Positions 1 to 12,810 of a stretch of 64,000 bases of DNA are shown one piece after another (position 1 is the stretch's first letter; each line of letters begins with the position of its first letter). The notes below the pieces were generated by a model. That model did not search any database. It worked only from the letters and a program-made list of their open reading frames with translations, and was not told where the DNA came from. A program made the translations under genes and the position numbers. The DNA comes from Rallus limicola (Eukaryota > Chordata > Aves > Gruiformes > Rallidae): positions 39,706,761-39,770,760 of the forward strand of contig JAKCOZ010000003.1 of NCBI GenBank assembly GCA_022605955.1, in the 5' to 3' direction.

Positions 1-1746
1 CCACTCTGACATTTAAAGGCAAATTAGTAAGTGGAAGTTGAATATTGCTATTTCCTTGTGAAAGCTGATCTTGAATTTCCAAACAGGCAAACCAACTTTC
101 TCCATAACAAAGCTGTTTAAATGCAGATAACTGGTAGCAATTGACACTACTTTGAAACCAAAGATGAATATGGTGAAGAACATTTTTTTTTATAGGCTTT
201 TCCATTTTTCTACATCTTTAACATCTGTGATGCACTGTCATCATCCTTTTTAACATGAGAATCTGCAAAAGTTGAATATGGAATAAATCAATAGAATACA
301 AAAACATTAAATGTGTAGCAATGCCAGGTTGCAAGCCAGTTTGTTTGGGACCACATTGTGCTTTCTTACTCTGCCTGCAGAAAAATCAGCAATTGTTGGG
401 AATTTACTCTGGTGTAACTACACTGATTTAAGTGCACAACCATATGCACTCTAATACTGAACACACTGGACTGAGTCATTTTACACACATGCAGTTGCTG
501 GTCTAAATAAGGGCTAGATTTGACTTGTTCTGTTTAACTCACTGGCTGAGAGCTGAAAATAGTTGGCACAGATTTTTCTCAGGAAATTCAAACTTACACA
601 AGCAGAGGAAAAACATTGCGAATGAGATGCTGCTGTGTGCAAAAATTCATCTTGGGTATAACTTTAAACCCTAAAAATAAATCTTGTTTTCAGTTCTCAC
701 AAATAGGCTTTTCTATTAAACTCTGAAGGTTTAAAGCAGTTGTTAATCATGTACTGTACACAGTACTAAGCAGGAAAGTGTTCAGTTATTTCTGAAACAC
801 GTTATTTTGAGGCTATATTTGAATCTTCCATATTTATGTGATGAGAGTTATGTCACAAAGTTAATCATTCCCAGGATGCTAGCATTCAGGGTAATGAAAA
901 ACTTCTTGTGCAAGCAGTCATTAATCAGTGAGTATAACATTGCATAATGCTTTCTGAAGCATGTGTTATGTGATCAGAGTACAAGGCTGCATAATACAGC
1001 AAAGTGTTTATGCCATATGCTGACCTTTTCTAAAGCAGAAATGGAGCCATGTGATGAGCTGCTTCTGCCAGCAGTTGCTTATTGCCAATAATTAAGTTTG
1101 ATGATATGAAGAAACACAAACTTGTATTGCTTTAGAGTTCTAAAAGGAAGAAGCTTTGAAGTTTTTGGCACTGTAAAGCACAAAGATGGCCAACTTGGCT
1201 TGGATACACTACCGTTGTCCATTATAGGGACCGCCCATAAAAAACTGGAATCAAGTGCCCTGCTCAAGTGGTTACTGGCATTTGTGTAAAGGAAAACATG
1301 TGCATCATTACAGGACTGCTGTATTATCCAGAAGAACATAAAGGTCACAGGAACAAAGCAGCCAAAAGCATGCTTCGTACCTCAAATCTCAGAACATCAC
1401 AATAACATTTGATGTTCTTGTGCAATAGTGCTAGTAAGCAGCTATTACTTAATCTCCTACCCGTATTACACAAAGCATACTTGCGAAATACTTCAGATAA
1501 ATATGCTGTAATTATATGAAATATAAAAACATGTATAGGACGAAGTGTTTTTGTAACTCTAAACACACATACCTTTGGGGATGTGGTTTTAATGAGCTAT
1601 TTCAGTGACGGAAACAATGCTTTAAAAGCTTCTATGAACAATCTTAAAACTATGTGCTGGAAGCAGAGTGGACATCTGGACATACATTTTGCATATTACA
1701 CGTATATACACATACAGTTCATTCTGTGCATGGTTACTTTGTGCTT

Positions 1747-1976
1747 CTTTGTTGGTAGAACCAGGCTGCAGAGCTGGAATAACCAGCTTCATACAACTGC
1801 TTCAGCACAGCCAACCACCCTGGTAGTGTAGCTATGCCACTGTTGCTCCTACACCACCTCCTCCCTGACGTGCTAGGGCTTCCTTCTACCTCACTGATGA
1901 CAGCCTGATTACTCTGGGTAGCTGGCACAAAGTAAGTGCTACCACCTGTTAAAGAGTAACTTGGTTCTACCACAAG
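1747..1976. repeat. Possible short inverted-repeat (MITE-like) block
   Basis: TTGTTGGTAGAACCAG near 1747-1766 is matched in inverse by TTGGTTCTACCACAAG near 1960-1976, with about 190 bp of more GC-rich sequence between. The core GGTAGAACCA is exact in both arms. No convincing target-site duplication is visible, so this could be chance. The core is itself nearly palindromic, which weakens the argument. Confidence 0.25.
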
Positions 1977-4796
1977 ATCTACGATATGGCACCAGTGGCT
2001 AATTTCTCATATCTCTCACTTATTTTAAGGAAGTGTTTTCAAGCTTAAATAATTCTAAAAAGTAAAGAAGCCTAGAAGCATGATCACAAATGCACATAAC
2101 TAAAACCAGATCTATGCAGCGACTCAGGTGCCAAAGTCCAAAATTTAATTCCTGCTGAGATTCTGCTTCAGGAAGTCACAGTTGTGATTGTACTAGGCAA
2201 TAGCAATCACATGGTGCTGTATTAAAGGCATTTCAGGATTTATGAATTAGACTCCTTAGGCATCTGTGTGATTTAACTCAGTAGGTATCTTCACACTTGG
2301 CAGATGGGACTCCAGAGAGTACAGAGGAGAAGCTGTGGATGAGAAGAAAGTGAGCAGGATTCTCATTCTTACTCCAGCATCTATTATTAAAATCAGTGTG
2401 ATGCTTGCTGAATCAGGGACTGGAAGACAGACCTTCCTTCTCTAAACTAATAGGTAAATGGTCATTATCTCTGCACCTCAATAAATTAACTTGCAGAGTA
2501 AGTAATTAAAGTAGAAAAGTTTCATGAGGAGTGACTGAAGCATCCAGTGACCTGGGCACTGATGTAGGAAGGTTTGGTTCAGGCCGATTAAGTGAAAGGA
2601 GAGGGCAGCAATGGAGTTTCTTTAGTGTTTCATGCGTTCTTTAACTACTGAGTGACTAGACAGATTGAGGGACTGCCACATATCCTCTTTCACTTTTTCA
2701 GAAAAGGACTGATTTCAGGTAAGATTTACTAAAAAGCGTAAGAATCCAAAATGAAGAAAGGAATTCTTTTCCACAGAAAGAAAATGTGTCCACCTATTCA
2801 TTTACAAACTGGTAATTTAGGGAGGACCCTTCTCATTGTACTGTTTCTGGGGCTCCTACTTCCTTTTGTATGTTATATATACAAGTCTAGGAATCTAGGA
2901 TGCTCTGATCTCTACTACCAGTTATGGTATAGAACTTGGGTGCTGTAACCACCCCCTATAGAAAAATCTACTTTGTAGAGCTGCTCATGAAGGTATTACA
3001 AATGAATGAAGTGGACTGTGACTCAAACATGCAGCCTGAACACACCCTACAAACCACCTCTCCTTAACCATCCTTTTTAGACCCACTGGCTCTTAGAAAC
3101 ACAGTCTTTGGCTCTCTCCTCTGTTCACTGCTACTGGGAAGAGAAGGCTGGCCAAGAGATGCTGACAGGACAACATGAACCACAGACTGAACCCTGATTG
3201 GTCACTGAGAACACTTACATATATTTACTAACATAGTCCTGCTGCAGACCAGTTTCAGAGACAACAGTCCCAGCAGTATAGACTTATGTAAAAGTTTCAG
3301 AGTCAAACTCTTTCCACAGAAGTACGCAGATGTATTATTAACATTTATAGGTAATGAAGACACAACCTTCACAACTCTCTCCTTACAATTACAATTTTAA
3401 ACTTCATCTTTCTGAGGTGCATGAGTGAGACACATTTTTTAAGAATCTGTAAAACTGGCATCAGGCATCACATTTTTTAACATGCTAGAAAGAATTGAGC
3501 CAACGATGATATCACAAAGTCCCTTATGCTTATGGGAAAATGTTAAATCAATTAGCAGTTGCTAGAATAAAGCGGCAACAATTTGATGCATAAGTTCCTT
3601 TAAAAAATACCAAACTTCTCATGTTCTTCTAAAAGTGGTTATATTACGCAAAAATAAAACTGCAACATATTCTCATCTCTTTAATGTTACAAAAGCTTTA
3701 TTAGCTCATGCCTTAGAAATTATAATCAAAGAGTAGTAGTCACTGGCAGAACTTTGAAGAGTTCATAAATGTACTTGAACAGACTATGCCCTAGAGGGTT
3801 AATGTACTATTTTGAACTCAAGGATTGCAATAGGATTTGGGTTTGACACAGAACATTCACACCCTCTGTAATAAATTTTTTTAACGTACTTCATATTTCT
3901 TCTCATGTGATTGAGTGTCCTTGCAAGAATTATCTACTAGATAAAATTTGAAGATGAAATCTAAGTCTAGACTTATTTAAGGGGGGTGGGGTGGAGACCA
4001 ATCTCATAATCTCCAAGAGTTGTTGATTAATGAGCTGCTTACGATTGCTGTAGGCCTGTCCAAACTGCAGAAGCAAACGATACTGTAGGACTGGGAGGAA
4101 TGTGCTACCAGGATGCCACACCTTTGCTGAAACTCAGAACTCTGTTTATTCTACCTATGTTTACCCTTGAATTACCAGATGTGCACAACCAGATATGTGG
4201 TACCTCACTCCTTCACTGATGCTTCTGCAGCAGATTTTCTGCGTCCGCAGAACTTCCATGCGGCACGTGTGGCCACTTGTAGCCATCACAGCACACACTG
4301 AGTGGGGTTCAAGGTCTTTGCGAGTAGTGCTCTTGCACAAACAAATCCAAAACTTACTGGAGTTGCATAGTACTATCACATCCTGAGGGGGTTTGGTCTC
4401 ATCTGAGAGTCTGAAGAATTTTATTTATATGTACACATACGCATATGAACATCCATATGCATGCATATGATATCTCAGTATACACACATATCATAATGCA
4501 TAATGAATACACTGCATAAACACAGCACACGCTGCATAACTATGGAAAATTCTATTCAACTCTGTTCCAAGATTGAAACTGAATATGATTTAAATCTATA
4601 ATAAAACAGGTATATTACCTAATCTTTGGTGATAACATGATCATTTCCCATTACATCTTTCAAAAAAATTTTAGGAGGTTTTAAAAAAAAGCTTTCCTAA
4701 GTTTGTTTATAAAATATCAGTGTCCTTAAAGCAAAAACAACCCATAGAAATTCTTAAAAGTGTTCCCTGCGCCCTGGGGTCTGAGCCACCAACCCA

Positions 4797-4830
4797 GAGA
4801 AAAAAAAAAGGAACAGGAGAAAAAAAAAAG
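4797..4830. repeat. Paired A-runs
   Basis: Two near-identical GAGA-plus-A-run blocks separated by GGAACAG, a short slippage-type duplication. Confidence 0.8.
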
Positions 4831-7480
4831 ATACAAACACAAAAACTAGTCATCATAACCTCTCAAAATATGTGAGAGCTATTTTGTTACCTTTAGGTGA
4901 ACATATCTCTCCTTATGGTTTATCTGTTGGCAGTTATCCTCCTTTTTCTCATTTTTGGAGATAGCTGTTTTTCTGAAAGTGTGCAGAAAAAGAACATCTT
5001 AAAATAACCGTATCATCATAATCATTATCACACCTTGACTACACTAAACAATGAAGCCCTACGGCTTTTCAGCAGCATCATTAGGTGCAAGAACAAGGCT
5101 AGAATCCCACAAATGAGACATGAAAGCACATCTTGTTCAATGTACACCTCATGAAATGGATGTCAATTATGTATTTTAAAAATGGAAATCCTCTCTCCAA
5201 TCTCAGTAGACAACTTCTCAGAGATTTGCTTGTATGGAAAAGCAATGAAGCAAAAACTAAGTTGGTGATAAATTAATGTTTCAACTGAGTGGGTTTTGGT
5301 ATGTGAAGTGATGTTAGTACCAAAATTTATGTTTCCCCTACATTTCCCAAAACCAGATTTGAAGTAGCATGATATTCTGCCCCGTCCTGTGTTTGAGAGG
5401 TCCATTATTTTTTTCTCTGTTCAAGAAATCTGACTATAGTTAAATGTATCAAAGAGCAATGATCGAGGAAAAACATATGAAACAGCTGCAAATGACACAT
5501 CCTTATGGTTATTATTCTGAATGCAGCTGGCTAAAAACACTTCTAGAATGCATTGAGGTGAACCTCGGTGTATGACTATGTGTAGTTGCACACAGACTGA
5601 CAGAATTGCAAGAACAATTTGGCAAAAATGGCTCTGCAAGTCTCACAGAAATGTTCCACAGGAAAATAACACCCAATTGCTCTTAACTGTATTATTACAT
5701 AAACTTAGAATAAATAAAATACCTCATTTCTTTGTAGCTGGTGAGATACTCAAAAGCACTAAACTGGCTTTAGCCATTCAGACAATTCTGAAAACTTTAT
5801 CCAGAAATTTAGTAAAACTATAAAGAACGTGAGTTACTTCAGTAATATTGAAAAAACACTTTGATAGATTGACTAAAATGATTGTGTCATAGGAAGTCAC
5901 ACATTAATTTCTGCATAAAATTGAGAATTTCCAGTCAAATTAGTATGCTGAACTTGCACTTACATCTTTGAGAGGTAATCAGCTGAAGGTAATGGACCTA
6001 CCTGCATTGTCACTTTTCAATATCCAAGCCAGTGGAGAAGTGCAGAAGAACTCACTATCCACTTGAGCTCAGCAGAAGTAGTAGAAAAAGCTGCTTATGC
6101 CTCAGGACCGTAAGATAACCTTTCAGGAAGTCAGCAGGAATCAGGGCTCACTCACTCATGTGGTATTGTGGAGAAAAGCATGGTTTCAACACAAACTGAA
6201 AGAGCTGAGCCTAAGCACTTGAAGGACTATTGGCCAGATCATAGCTTTCATATGGAAAAGTCTACCTTTATACGAGCATTTCTGTTATCAATCAACTCCT
6301 GTAGAAGCAAAATCTACTACTGCTACATTAATCGTGAGCACCACAGCCACCACAAAACTTCACTACTTTTGCTAAAATATTGTTCCTCAAGAACTCCTTC
6401 AACATCACTAGAAAGTAACCTTTAAAAATTGTACTACTGGTACTCACTTTGTAATAATTTTCAAACTGTTGACTTCAAAGAAGGGACTCAAATTGCTATG
6501 ACATGACAGGATCTTCTCCTGAGAAAAGGAATGGAGAGACTACTGTGACAGCAATATTATTTTCTGAGATCAAAACTAATAGTTAAAGGCACAAATCTAC
6601 ACAATCTTAAGCCACAGTATTTAGAGTTATTAGATTTTAAAATAGACATTCACAGAAGCTACTTAATCAATGCTTGTTAGAAAAACAGAGGCAGCCCAAT
6701 AAACAGACTGTATATCAAAGTTATGAAACAGGAACCCGTCAGCATTGACTTAATATTTTTTTCTCCTATTAACATAATTATTTCCTACTCAGTAAAAATG
6801 AAAATGACATGTTAGCATTTCAAAAACACGAGAAAATGACCCTCTAGGCTTTATATGACTATCAAAACAAGCACTGGTACTTTATTCGCAAATTATTTTG
6901 CATGAAATGATCGACTCAGCAAGTTTACCAGTCAACATAGTGTGTGCTCTACCAGTTATAATCAATTTACATGTAATGATATGTCTAAATATGAATTTAA
7001 ATGAGTTCTTGTCATCTGATGTTGATCAGCTGCTTTATCATCATAGATATGGACAGTGACCATAGTTAATGTTGCAGAAACAGTAGAGCATGCACAAGTT
7101 TTGTGAGCCAACAGTAACCAAACACAAAGGAATTTGTTTTCATATAAAAAGACACCATTTGACTGCTAAGCCATATTTATTTTCCAGTCAAGCTAACAAA
7201 AATACTTTCTAAGTAGCTTACGTCCAGGCATTTTCTGTATATGCCATGTCCACAGCAAATATGCAGTATGAATCACAACAGTTTTCTGACTTCATAACTT
7301 ACTGGATTTCTTTTTCAATGTATGAAAAGAACCCCGAAGCCGCCACAGAATAAAGAACATTTCAATGTTATCCCTGTTGTATATAAATATACATTATTAA
7401 GACCTGCAAAAAGGAATATTCTGGAGATTAAGAGAATTCTAGTTACTTTAACAGCGCATTAGTTGCATCCCTGCAACTTT

Positions 7481-7544
7481 CTTTAATACAATATCCCCAA
7501 ACCAATCTTTAATACAATATCCCCAAACCAATCTTTAATACAAT
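7481..7544. repeat. 26-bp tandem repeat, about 2.5 copies
   Basis: The unit is 26 bp, starting CTTTAATACAATATCCCC. It occurs identically at 7481-7506 and 7507-7532, then as a 12-bp partial copy at 7533-7544. The perfect identity of the two full units suggests recent slippage or an unstable minisatellite. It lies downstream of the proposed AUH polyadenylation site. Confidence 0.9.
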
Positions 7545-7850
7545 TGTCAAAAATTTAAAATAATGGGGAAAATGAAGTAAAGTTGCTTCACAGCAGACAG
7601 ACAGTGCTGATCGAATGATACGTTGGACGAATGCAAGACAAAGCCAGGTTTAACATACAAGAATGCATTATAAAAGGCTGGCCTCAAAAATGTCTTCATT
7701 TAATACAATTAAATTAATATAATGGCAATGACTTAATCAAAAAGAATTCCATTATTGGTTAAAGTTAATTTCATTTTACTTAGAATTGTGTAAATCTGAT
7801 AAATAAAGCTTAACATTTCCCAAACAATAATCCTTTTCATTTCCCTTTGC

Positions 7851-7856
7851 TTTATT
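7851..7856 (-). promoter_or_regulatory. AUH: Candidate polyadenylation signal of AUH
   Basis: TTTATT on the plus strand reads AATAAA on the minus strand, about 460 nt past the AUH stop. A T/G-rich stretch (TTATTGTTTGGG) follows within 30 nt, as expected for a cleavage site. The only closer AATAAA overlaps the stop codon itself and would leave almost no 3' UTR. Confidence 0.45.
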
Positions 7857-8317
7857 AATCATGTACATACTCAGGTAGAATGCTCAAACAGAATCATTTT
7901 AAAGCATATTTGGTACAATTTCTTATTTTTGGTGTTCAGTAGCCACTTTTGCTTTGATAAAATGATACAGCAGATTTATACTTAACATCGCATGTAGGTT
8001 TTTTCTATAGAAAGAATTTACAGAGCTTTTTCAATTGTGGAATGGTACGTTTCATACACATGAAATCTTTAAAATGCTACATGAACCTCTGACCTTGCCA
8101 GCACACACATCAACCTTCAGAAACGGTAATGAGAATGAGTTGACACACATTTCTATCTGGGCTCAGTACAAGTATGGAGACATTCAAAATGTTGTAATCA
8201 GTATGATTTGCTTTTACTTTGGTGGTTGTGATATCCCAGGTGCGGATACAAAGTGCACCTTAATGGTCCTCATAGCAGTACTTTTATCCCACTGTATTTT
8301 AAAGGCATCAGCTTCAT
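7851..8317 (-). other. AUH: Probable AUH 3' UTR
   Basis: This sequence follows the AUH stop on the minus strand and runs to the first downstream AATAAA (7851-7856) after the one that overlaps the stop codon. The length of about 460 nt is reasonable for this gene. It contains a plus-strand open frame (8035-8355) that overlaps the last AUH exon antisense; I see no independent support for that frame. The 3' end is inferred from the signal alone, and other AATAAA motifs exist further downstream. Confidence 0.5.
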
Positions 8318-8395
8318 TTATTCTCCCTTGTAGCGAGGAGGCCTCTTCTCCTTGAATGCAAGAAGACCTTCAATTCTATCTTTTGTTGGAATAGT
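8318..8395 (-). CDS. AUH: AUH last coding exon (C-terminus and stop)
   Basis: This exon encodes 25 residues plus TAA, reading [19 protein letters not shown] and ending PRYKGE. AUH is a mitochondrial crotonase-fold enzyme that hydrates 3-methylglutaconyl-CoA in leucine breakdown; it was also described as binding AU-rich RNA. The T-x-D-R-x-E-G-L-L-A-F-x-E-K-R-P-P motif is the typical end of the family's C-terminal helical domain, which in known structures helps trimer packing and closes over the acyl-CoA. On the minus strand the exon is preceded by a pyrimidine-poor but canonical TGCAG acceptor. The length is exactly 26 codons, so the preceding intron is phase 0. The stop lies inside AATAAA (8317-8322, minus). 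Identity is certain from the match to vertebrate AUH. Confidence 0.97.
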   Translation of the reverse strand, partial: TIPTKDRIEGLLAFKEKRPPRYKGE

Positions 8396-9216
8396 CTGCA
8401 ATGAGCAGAGTAACAATTCATTACTGATGCCAAAAACAATACTAGGAAAAATATGTTCATACAAATCATAGTTCTTCAATGCATCCAATGCACAACACAT
8501 AATATAACAGAAAAATGAAAAATGCAATGTCCAGTTAGATACAGGAAATTTTCAGATACTTCAAAGGCATAATCTAAGGCTGAGAGAAACAATATGGGAA
8601 AAGACGTAGTATCTTTTGTCCAAACAGATGACTGAGAAATTTTTCAGGGTTTGTTTCGATGGGTTCTTTTGCTGGGTGGTGAGGGGGAGAAGGAGTAGGT
8701 TATCAATCAGACCACCACATGTTTTAAATAACCATCAGCATTAGATGCTTCTACTTTCATGATCAAAAACTTGTCTCAAAGTTCAAGAACATAAAACTCA
8801 AATGCATCAGCCCCATGTTTTGCTGGCAAAGAGATTTGTCTCGATTTTCTGTTGGTTAGCACATGTGCCATTTTCAGCACATGTTACTAGAATGACCTCC
8901 ATGCCATTTCATGTTAAACCAAAACAAAGCAAAGGCAAGGCATCTCTTGGACTAGATACATGGCACTGTACAACTAGCTAGGTATATGGCTGGTAGTGCT
9001 TTACTACTTCAACCATAATAGTCTTGGCAGGGAGATGTTTTTGTCGTAATCTACATCTTCTTCCTTAAATTTCTTCCAAAGCCAGAGTAAGTAGAGGGAA
9101 GGTCTAAATAAAATACCAAAATATTTGGAGAAGAAATCATAGAGAAGTTTCTAATTTGTATGCTTTATAACATGTGCCAACAAAGCCTGTTTTCTCTTTT
9201 TTTCATAGTTACATAC
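8396..9216 (-). other. AUH: AUH intron, 821 bp
   Basis: This is a GT/AG phase-0 intron between the CYAQ and TIPTKD exons. It is AT-rich sequence with no recognised repeat or RNA gene. Confidence 0.9.
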
Positions 9217-9264
9217 CTGAGCATAACAAGCTTCTTCAATTGCTAAACCTGTTACTAAGTCGAC
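9217..9264 (-). CDS. AUH: AUH penultimate coding exon
   Basis: This is a 48-nt exon of 16 codons, reading VDLVTGLAIEEACYAQ. It is flanked on the minus strand by a TCCTCAG acceptor and a GTATGT donor. Both neighbouring introns are phase 0, so it joins directly to GME upstream and TIPTKD downstream, as in vertebrate AUH. The segment is part of the C-terminal helices of the crotonase fold. The adjoining intron toward the last exon is 821 bp. It is too short to stand out as an open reading frame and was found by searching for the missing residues between flanking exons. Confidence 0.97.
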
Positions 9265-11021
9265 CTGAGGAGAAGAATACAATCATTTTATAGAGCACAT
9301 TTTTGTGTATTTATTAGATATTATTTCCTGACAGCTAACTTAAGTAGTGTGTTTCTATATGCCACATACTAAAACACTTCTGCAAAGTTCTTCTATGCTA
9401 TTTTAACAAAGAATGGTACACTGCCATATGGTAATAGAGGTTAGTAATTCTGTAAGTTTCCTTATTTGGTGTGTAATACACTGCCAAAGCAATATATAAA
9501 TTATCTGCACTGAAACCCATTAGCTACTTGCACATTTGTAATAATTTCATTTACTACAAAGGAAAACATTTAACATACTGCATGATTATTTAAAAATCGT
9601 TCTGAAATAACTTATCTTCAAAATGTTATATAAAAGCATGATGCCATGCCACAAAATAAACCTGAATACAAGTTTAAAGGGATTTAAAATAAAGAGGCCA
9701 ATGGCCATCTTGCATCATCACCTGGTTTTAATAACATTTTTTAATTTGTGAGCTGGTCTGAACAGCTGAAAAGGCTGAATTTTCCTCTCGCTACTTCTTC
9801 ACCTACATTAAGCATCAAGTGCTGGAGAATTTACCACTCTTCACATGGCCTCTGAAAGGACTGTAGCTATGCAAAATGAGCAATTTGTAAAGAGGAGATA
9901 AGCTATTAAGCTACTATGAAAGACAACCAAAAAAGACATGAAATCTCTGACATAACAGCTTGAATGAACATTTGGTTTGATTGGTTTTGATACAGTCTTT
10001 CAATCTTGGGGCCTTAAGACTCAACTAGATGATCATTCAGAGTCATTCTAACACTATTTGCCCCACAGCTATAAACATCATGATTCTGACCAGTCCATTC
10101 CTGGTAGATAGATAAGTCAGCCTTTTTGAACCTTGGCTACCACTGAAATAATGTTGAATTCCATCACTGCTTGCTGTGGAAACCTAGTAAGCATACTCTT
10201 TGCACAACAGCATCTGAGTTTGGTTCTTAGGCCAAAACTTACTAGTGACAGGCTTTGCTGAACTCTGAATATCACTGGTTGCTTTTGAGGCATTAAGAAA
10301 AAAAGGATTGTTTTTAATTCATGTTCTTTGATTCAGATGCTACGTGTAGTCTGATCTCCTTTCCCTTGTCCCAGGCTGAGCTATAAGATGTCCTGGTGCA
10401 GAGCTTACGCGTGTGCTAAACTTTAGACATGAAGAGTCCTGCTGAGCTCAGCAAGATGATTCACAAGCCTGAAGTAAAACACATCCAGACATGTTCAGAG
10501 CTGGATTTTAACGAGCTTTAGAGCTAGGTCAATAGTGTTCAAGAAGAAATGACAATCAGAATCAAATATGAAATGAGACTCCAGATATAATTTTAACAAT
10601 AACCTCTATTAAACTATTAAAAATAATTAACATGCCTTTTGGCCTTTATTAGTTACTAAACACCAAGAGCATTGACAGACTTGACAGAGCATAACTTTGA
10701 GGGTTTTTTCTGCCCAGACTGTGAAATACAACTTGTTCATAGTAGTAGTTTATGTTTACTTGTATTAGGTATTAATAATTAGCAGAGTGCATTACATCTA
10801 GATAGACGTCAGGTTATTAACTCTTGCTATGGAAATCAGCATCAACTCTAGTCTCAGGAGTCTGTAACATTAAAAAAAATTGCTTTTTATATTTTAAAAA
10901 GTTTTGACCAAATAAATTTTTAAAGACTATACTAAAAACAGTTCCAGAAAAAAAAAAGGACCACAGCAGACCTACTGCCAACTGATTTCTGCTTAGTCTT
11001 ACACGAAGTACAGATCCTTAC
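9265..11021 (-). other. AUH: AUH intron, 1757 bp
   Basis: This is a GT/AG phase-0 intron between the GME and VDLV exons. A stretch near 9985-10055 (ending around a GACTCAACTAGATGATC motif) faintly resembles the 3' end of an old CR1 element, but the match is too weak to call. Nothing else was recognised. Confidence 0.9.
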
Positions 11022-11072
11022 CTCCATTCCCTGATTGATAGCCAATTTTGCAACTCTCATTGCTACTGGTCC
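11022..11072 (-). CDS. AUH: AUH third-from-last coding exon
   Basis: This is a 51-nt exon of 17 codons, reading GPVAMRVAKLAINQGME. Its acceptor is ATTTTAG and its donor GTAAGG on the minus strand, and both boundaries are phase 0. It follows EFLPQ of the upstream exon and precedes VDLVTG of the downstream one. The P-x-A-x-R-x-A-K pattern is the usual start of the C-terminal helical region of enoyl-CoA hydratases. The downstream intron is 1757 bp and the upstream intron 512 bp. Confidence 0.97.
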
Positions 11073-11584
11073 CTAAAATGAAAGAAAAAACTTATTTACA
11101 TATCATCAAAATCTACAAGATTATGCAGTGAAGAGTCTGCACATCAATGTTCTTATACTGGGACCTCTAGACTTTTATTAAAATTATAGTAAATAGATCA
11201 AGCACCTTATTACATCATATTACATCTGCCTCTCTTCTGAAGTGTTGAACAGCAACAGGAGAACCTATTGAGAAAATCACTTTACTAAAATAATTCCCTC
11301 AGACTATTCTTTGTTTAAAACTTTAAAGCCTAGATACGCAATACAAACACATATCATGATGGTAAAAGACTGAGAGAGGGGTTTGTTTGCTTATCTGGGA
11401 AATAACTACCAAATACCACCACTCAATAGACGAAGGAGAAAACTTCTGATCACACTTGACATAATTACAATAGCTCTTAAAAACATAACTTCATGACAGA
11501 TTTTCTTAATACAGCTGGTTCTTTTTTGGTCTTAATGTTTGGTAAAAATAAAAAAAACTAAAATAAAATTGTTTTTCTATTTAC
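11073..11584 (-). other. AUH: AUH intron, 512 bp
   Basis: This is a GT/AG phase-0 intron between the EFLPQ and GPVAM exons. It is AT-rich and no repeat was recognised. Confidence 0.9.
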
Positions 11585-11772
11585 CTGAGGTAAAAATTCT
11601 TTTGCCAGCGCTAACGCTCTTCTGTATGCAGCATCCCCTGCTTCATTCTGTTCTACCACATGGCTAATCAACCCTATTGATTTTGCTTCCTCACCATCTA
11701 CAACACGTGCAGAGAAGATTAGTTCTTTTGCCAAAGACACACCAATTGTGCGAGGCAATCTCTGTGTCCCCC
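11585..11772 (-). CDS. AUH: AUH fourth-from-last coding exon
   Basis: This is a 188-nt exon: two bases completing a split Gly codon, then 62 codons. It begins [10 protein letters not shown] and ends A-L-A-K-E-F-L-P-Q. It carries the family pattern GTQRLPR...[13 protein letters not shown] and then the A-x-x-x-G-L-I-S-H-V segment, both typical of crotonase-fold hydratases just after the active-site Gly-rich loop. The acceptor is CTCTAG and the donor GTAA. The upstream intron is phase 1, so the previous exon should end in a Pro-Gly-Gly stretch plus one G. That exon, which carries the catalytic Glu of the G-L-V-E-T segment, was not found anywhere up to 64000. No frameshift or stop is present, so the gene looks functional. 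Confidence 0.97.
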
Positions 11773-12786
11773 CTAGAGTTTGGAAAAAAGAAGAAAAAGA
11801 TAACTATTAGTTTCCCATATATTTACACCACAAAGATAGATACCTTGTGTAGTTCAAATATTTTAATTTTTAATTCCATAAACAATTATTTGAACATACA
11901 GAAATTAAACTTTCATACAAAGGCAAAGCATTTCTAAATGCTTTCTTAATTTTTGTAACTGAAGTAAATGGCTTCTTAGAAAGACATGTAAATAACTGAA
12001 GAGAGGCAATTAATTGAGATTCTGTTCAATTAAAGACAAGTCACTGTATTTATATCAGCCAAAAACTGAAGGAAAACTACTTGCAGTAACTACCATATCC
12101 AAAAACTCTGCTTCTTTTCAATAACCTGTATATTTTTATCCTATTAATCACCACAATATGAACACTTTTAAAGAACTATAATAAAAAATATATACTCTAA
12201 CAAGGCTGCAGTCCATGCTAAAATTCTCACATACGAGAGACTATAAAAATTTTTATGCAAAATAAAACTACTGGAGAAGGTCTCTAAAAGGCCATGGCTT
12301 TATCTTCTTACTTCCATATTATGTTGAATTCTTAAAGCCTGATTACAAAACCTAGGGAAGGACAATGGCAGGTTTGGATCAGCAGAGAAAGGCACCTAAC
12401 TTTAGTTAGCTTTTCTCTACTACATTAAAAACTGCTTTGGCAGATCAGCATTTTCAGAAGGTCAATAAAGACTAACTACATTAACCAAACGAGACGATTG
12501 CTTAGCTGGACTAACAATTAACTTTACAGAACTGACAAACAACAAGAATGTGAGAATAGTAATTATCAAAACTGAAGAAGCAGACTCAAATCACAGAAGC
12601 AGATGTTTGTATGACTTAAAACAGTGGAAATGGCCTTTATCCAGGATAAAGGATTTTGAAATTATACAAGGTCTATCACTTTGACATGGATTTGAAACAA
12701 ATATTTAATTTATATAGACAGTCTGTAAGGAAAAGTTTATTTCCAAATTGCTATTCTGCAAGAGCATTCTAATATATTAAAATATA

Positions 12787-12810
12787 AATATATATATATA
12801 CACATATATG
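12787..12810. repeat. (TA)n/(CA) microsatellite
   Basis: A run of TA dinucleotides followed by a short ACACATATATG stretch. Confidence 0.85.

Larger units (their letters stand above)
1..7850. other. Flank downstream of AUH, no gene seen
   Basis: This is AT-rich sequence with only short open frames on both strands and none with family motifs. It holds an A-rich run at about 4797-4830 made of two A-tracts separated by GGAACAGG, a 26-bp tandem repeat (7481-7544) and a possible inverted-repeat element (1747-1976). No CR1 or LTR was recognised. No promoter or CpG-rich block was seen. Confidence 0.6.

Noticed and set aside
8035..8355. Plus-strand 106-codon frame at the AUH 3' end
   Set aside because: Antisense to the last AUH exon and its 3' UTR, with no domain and no promoter or splice support.
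9985..10055. Possible CR1 3' end in an AUH intron
   Set aside because: Only a short GACTCAACTAGATGATC-like motif is similar; no terminal repeat or upstream CR1 landmarks.
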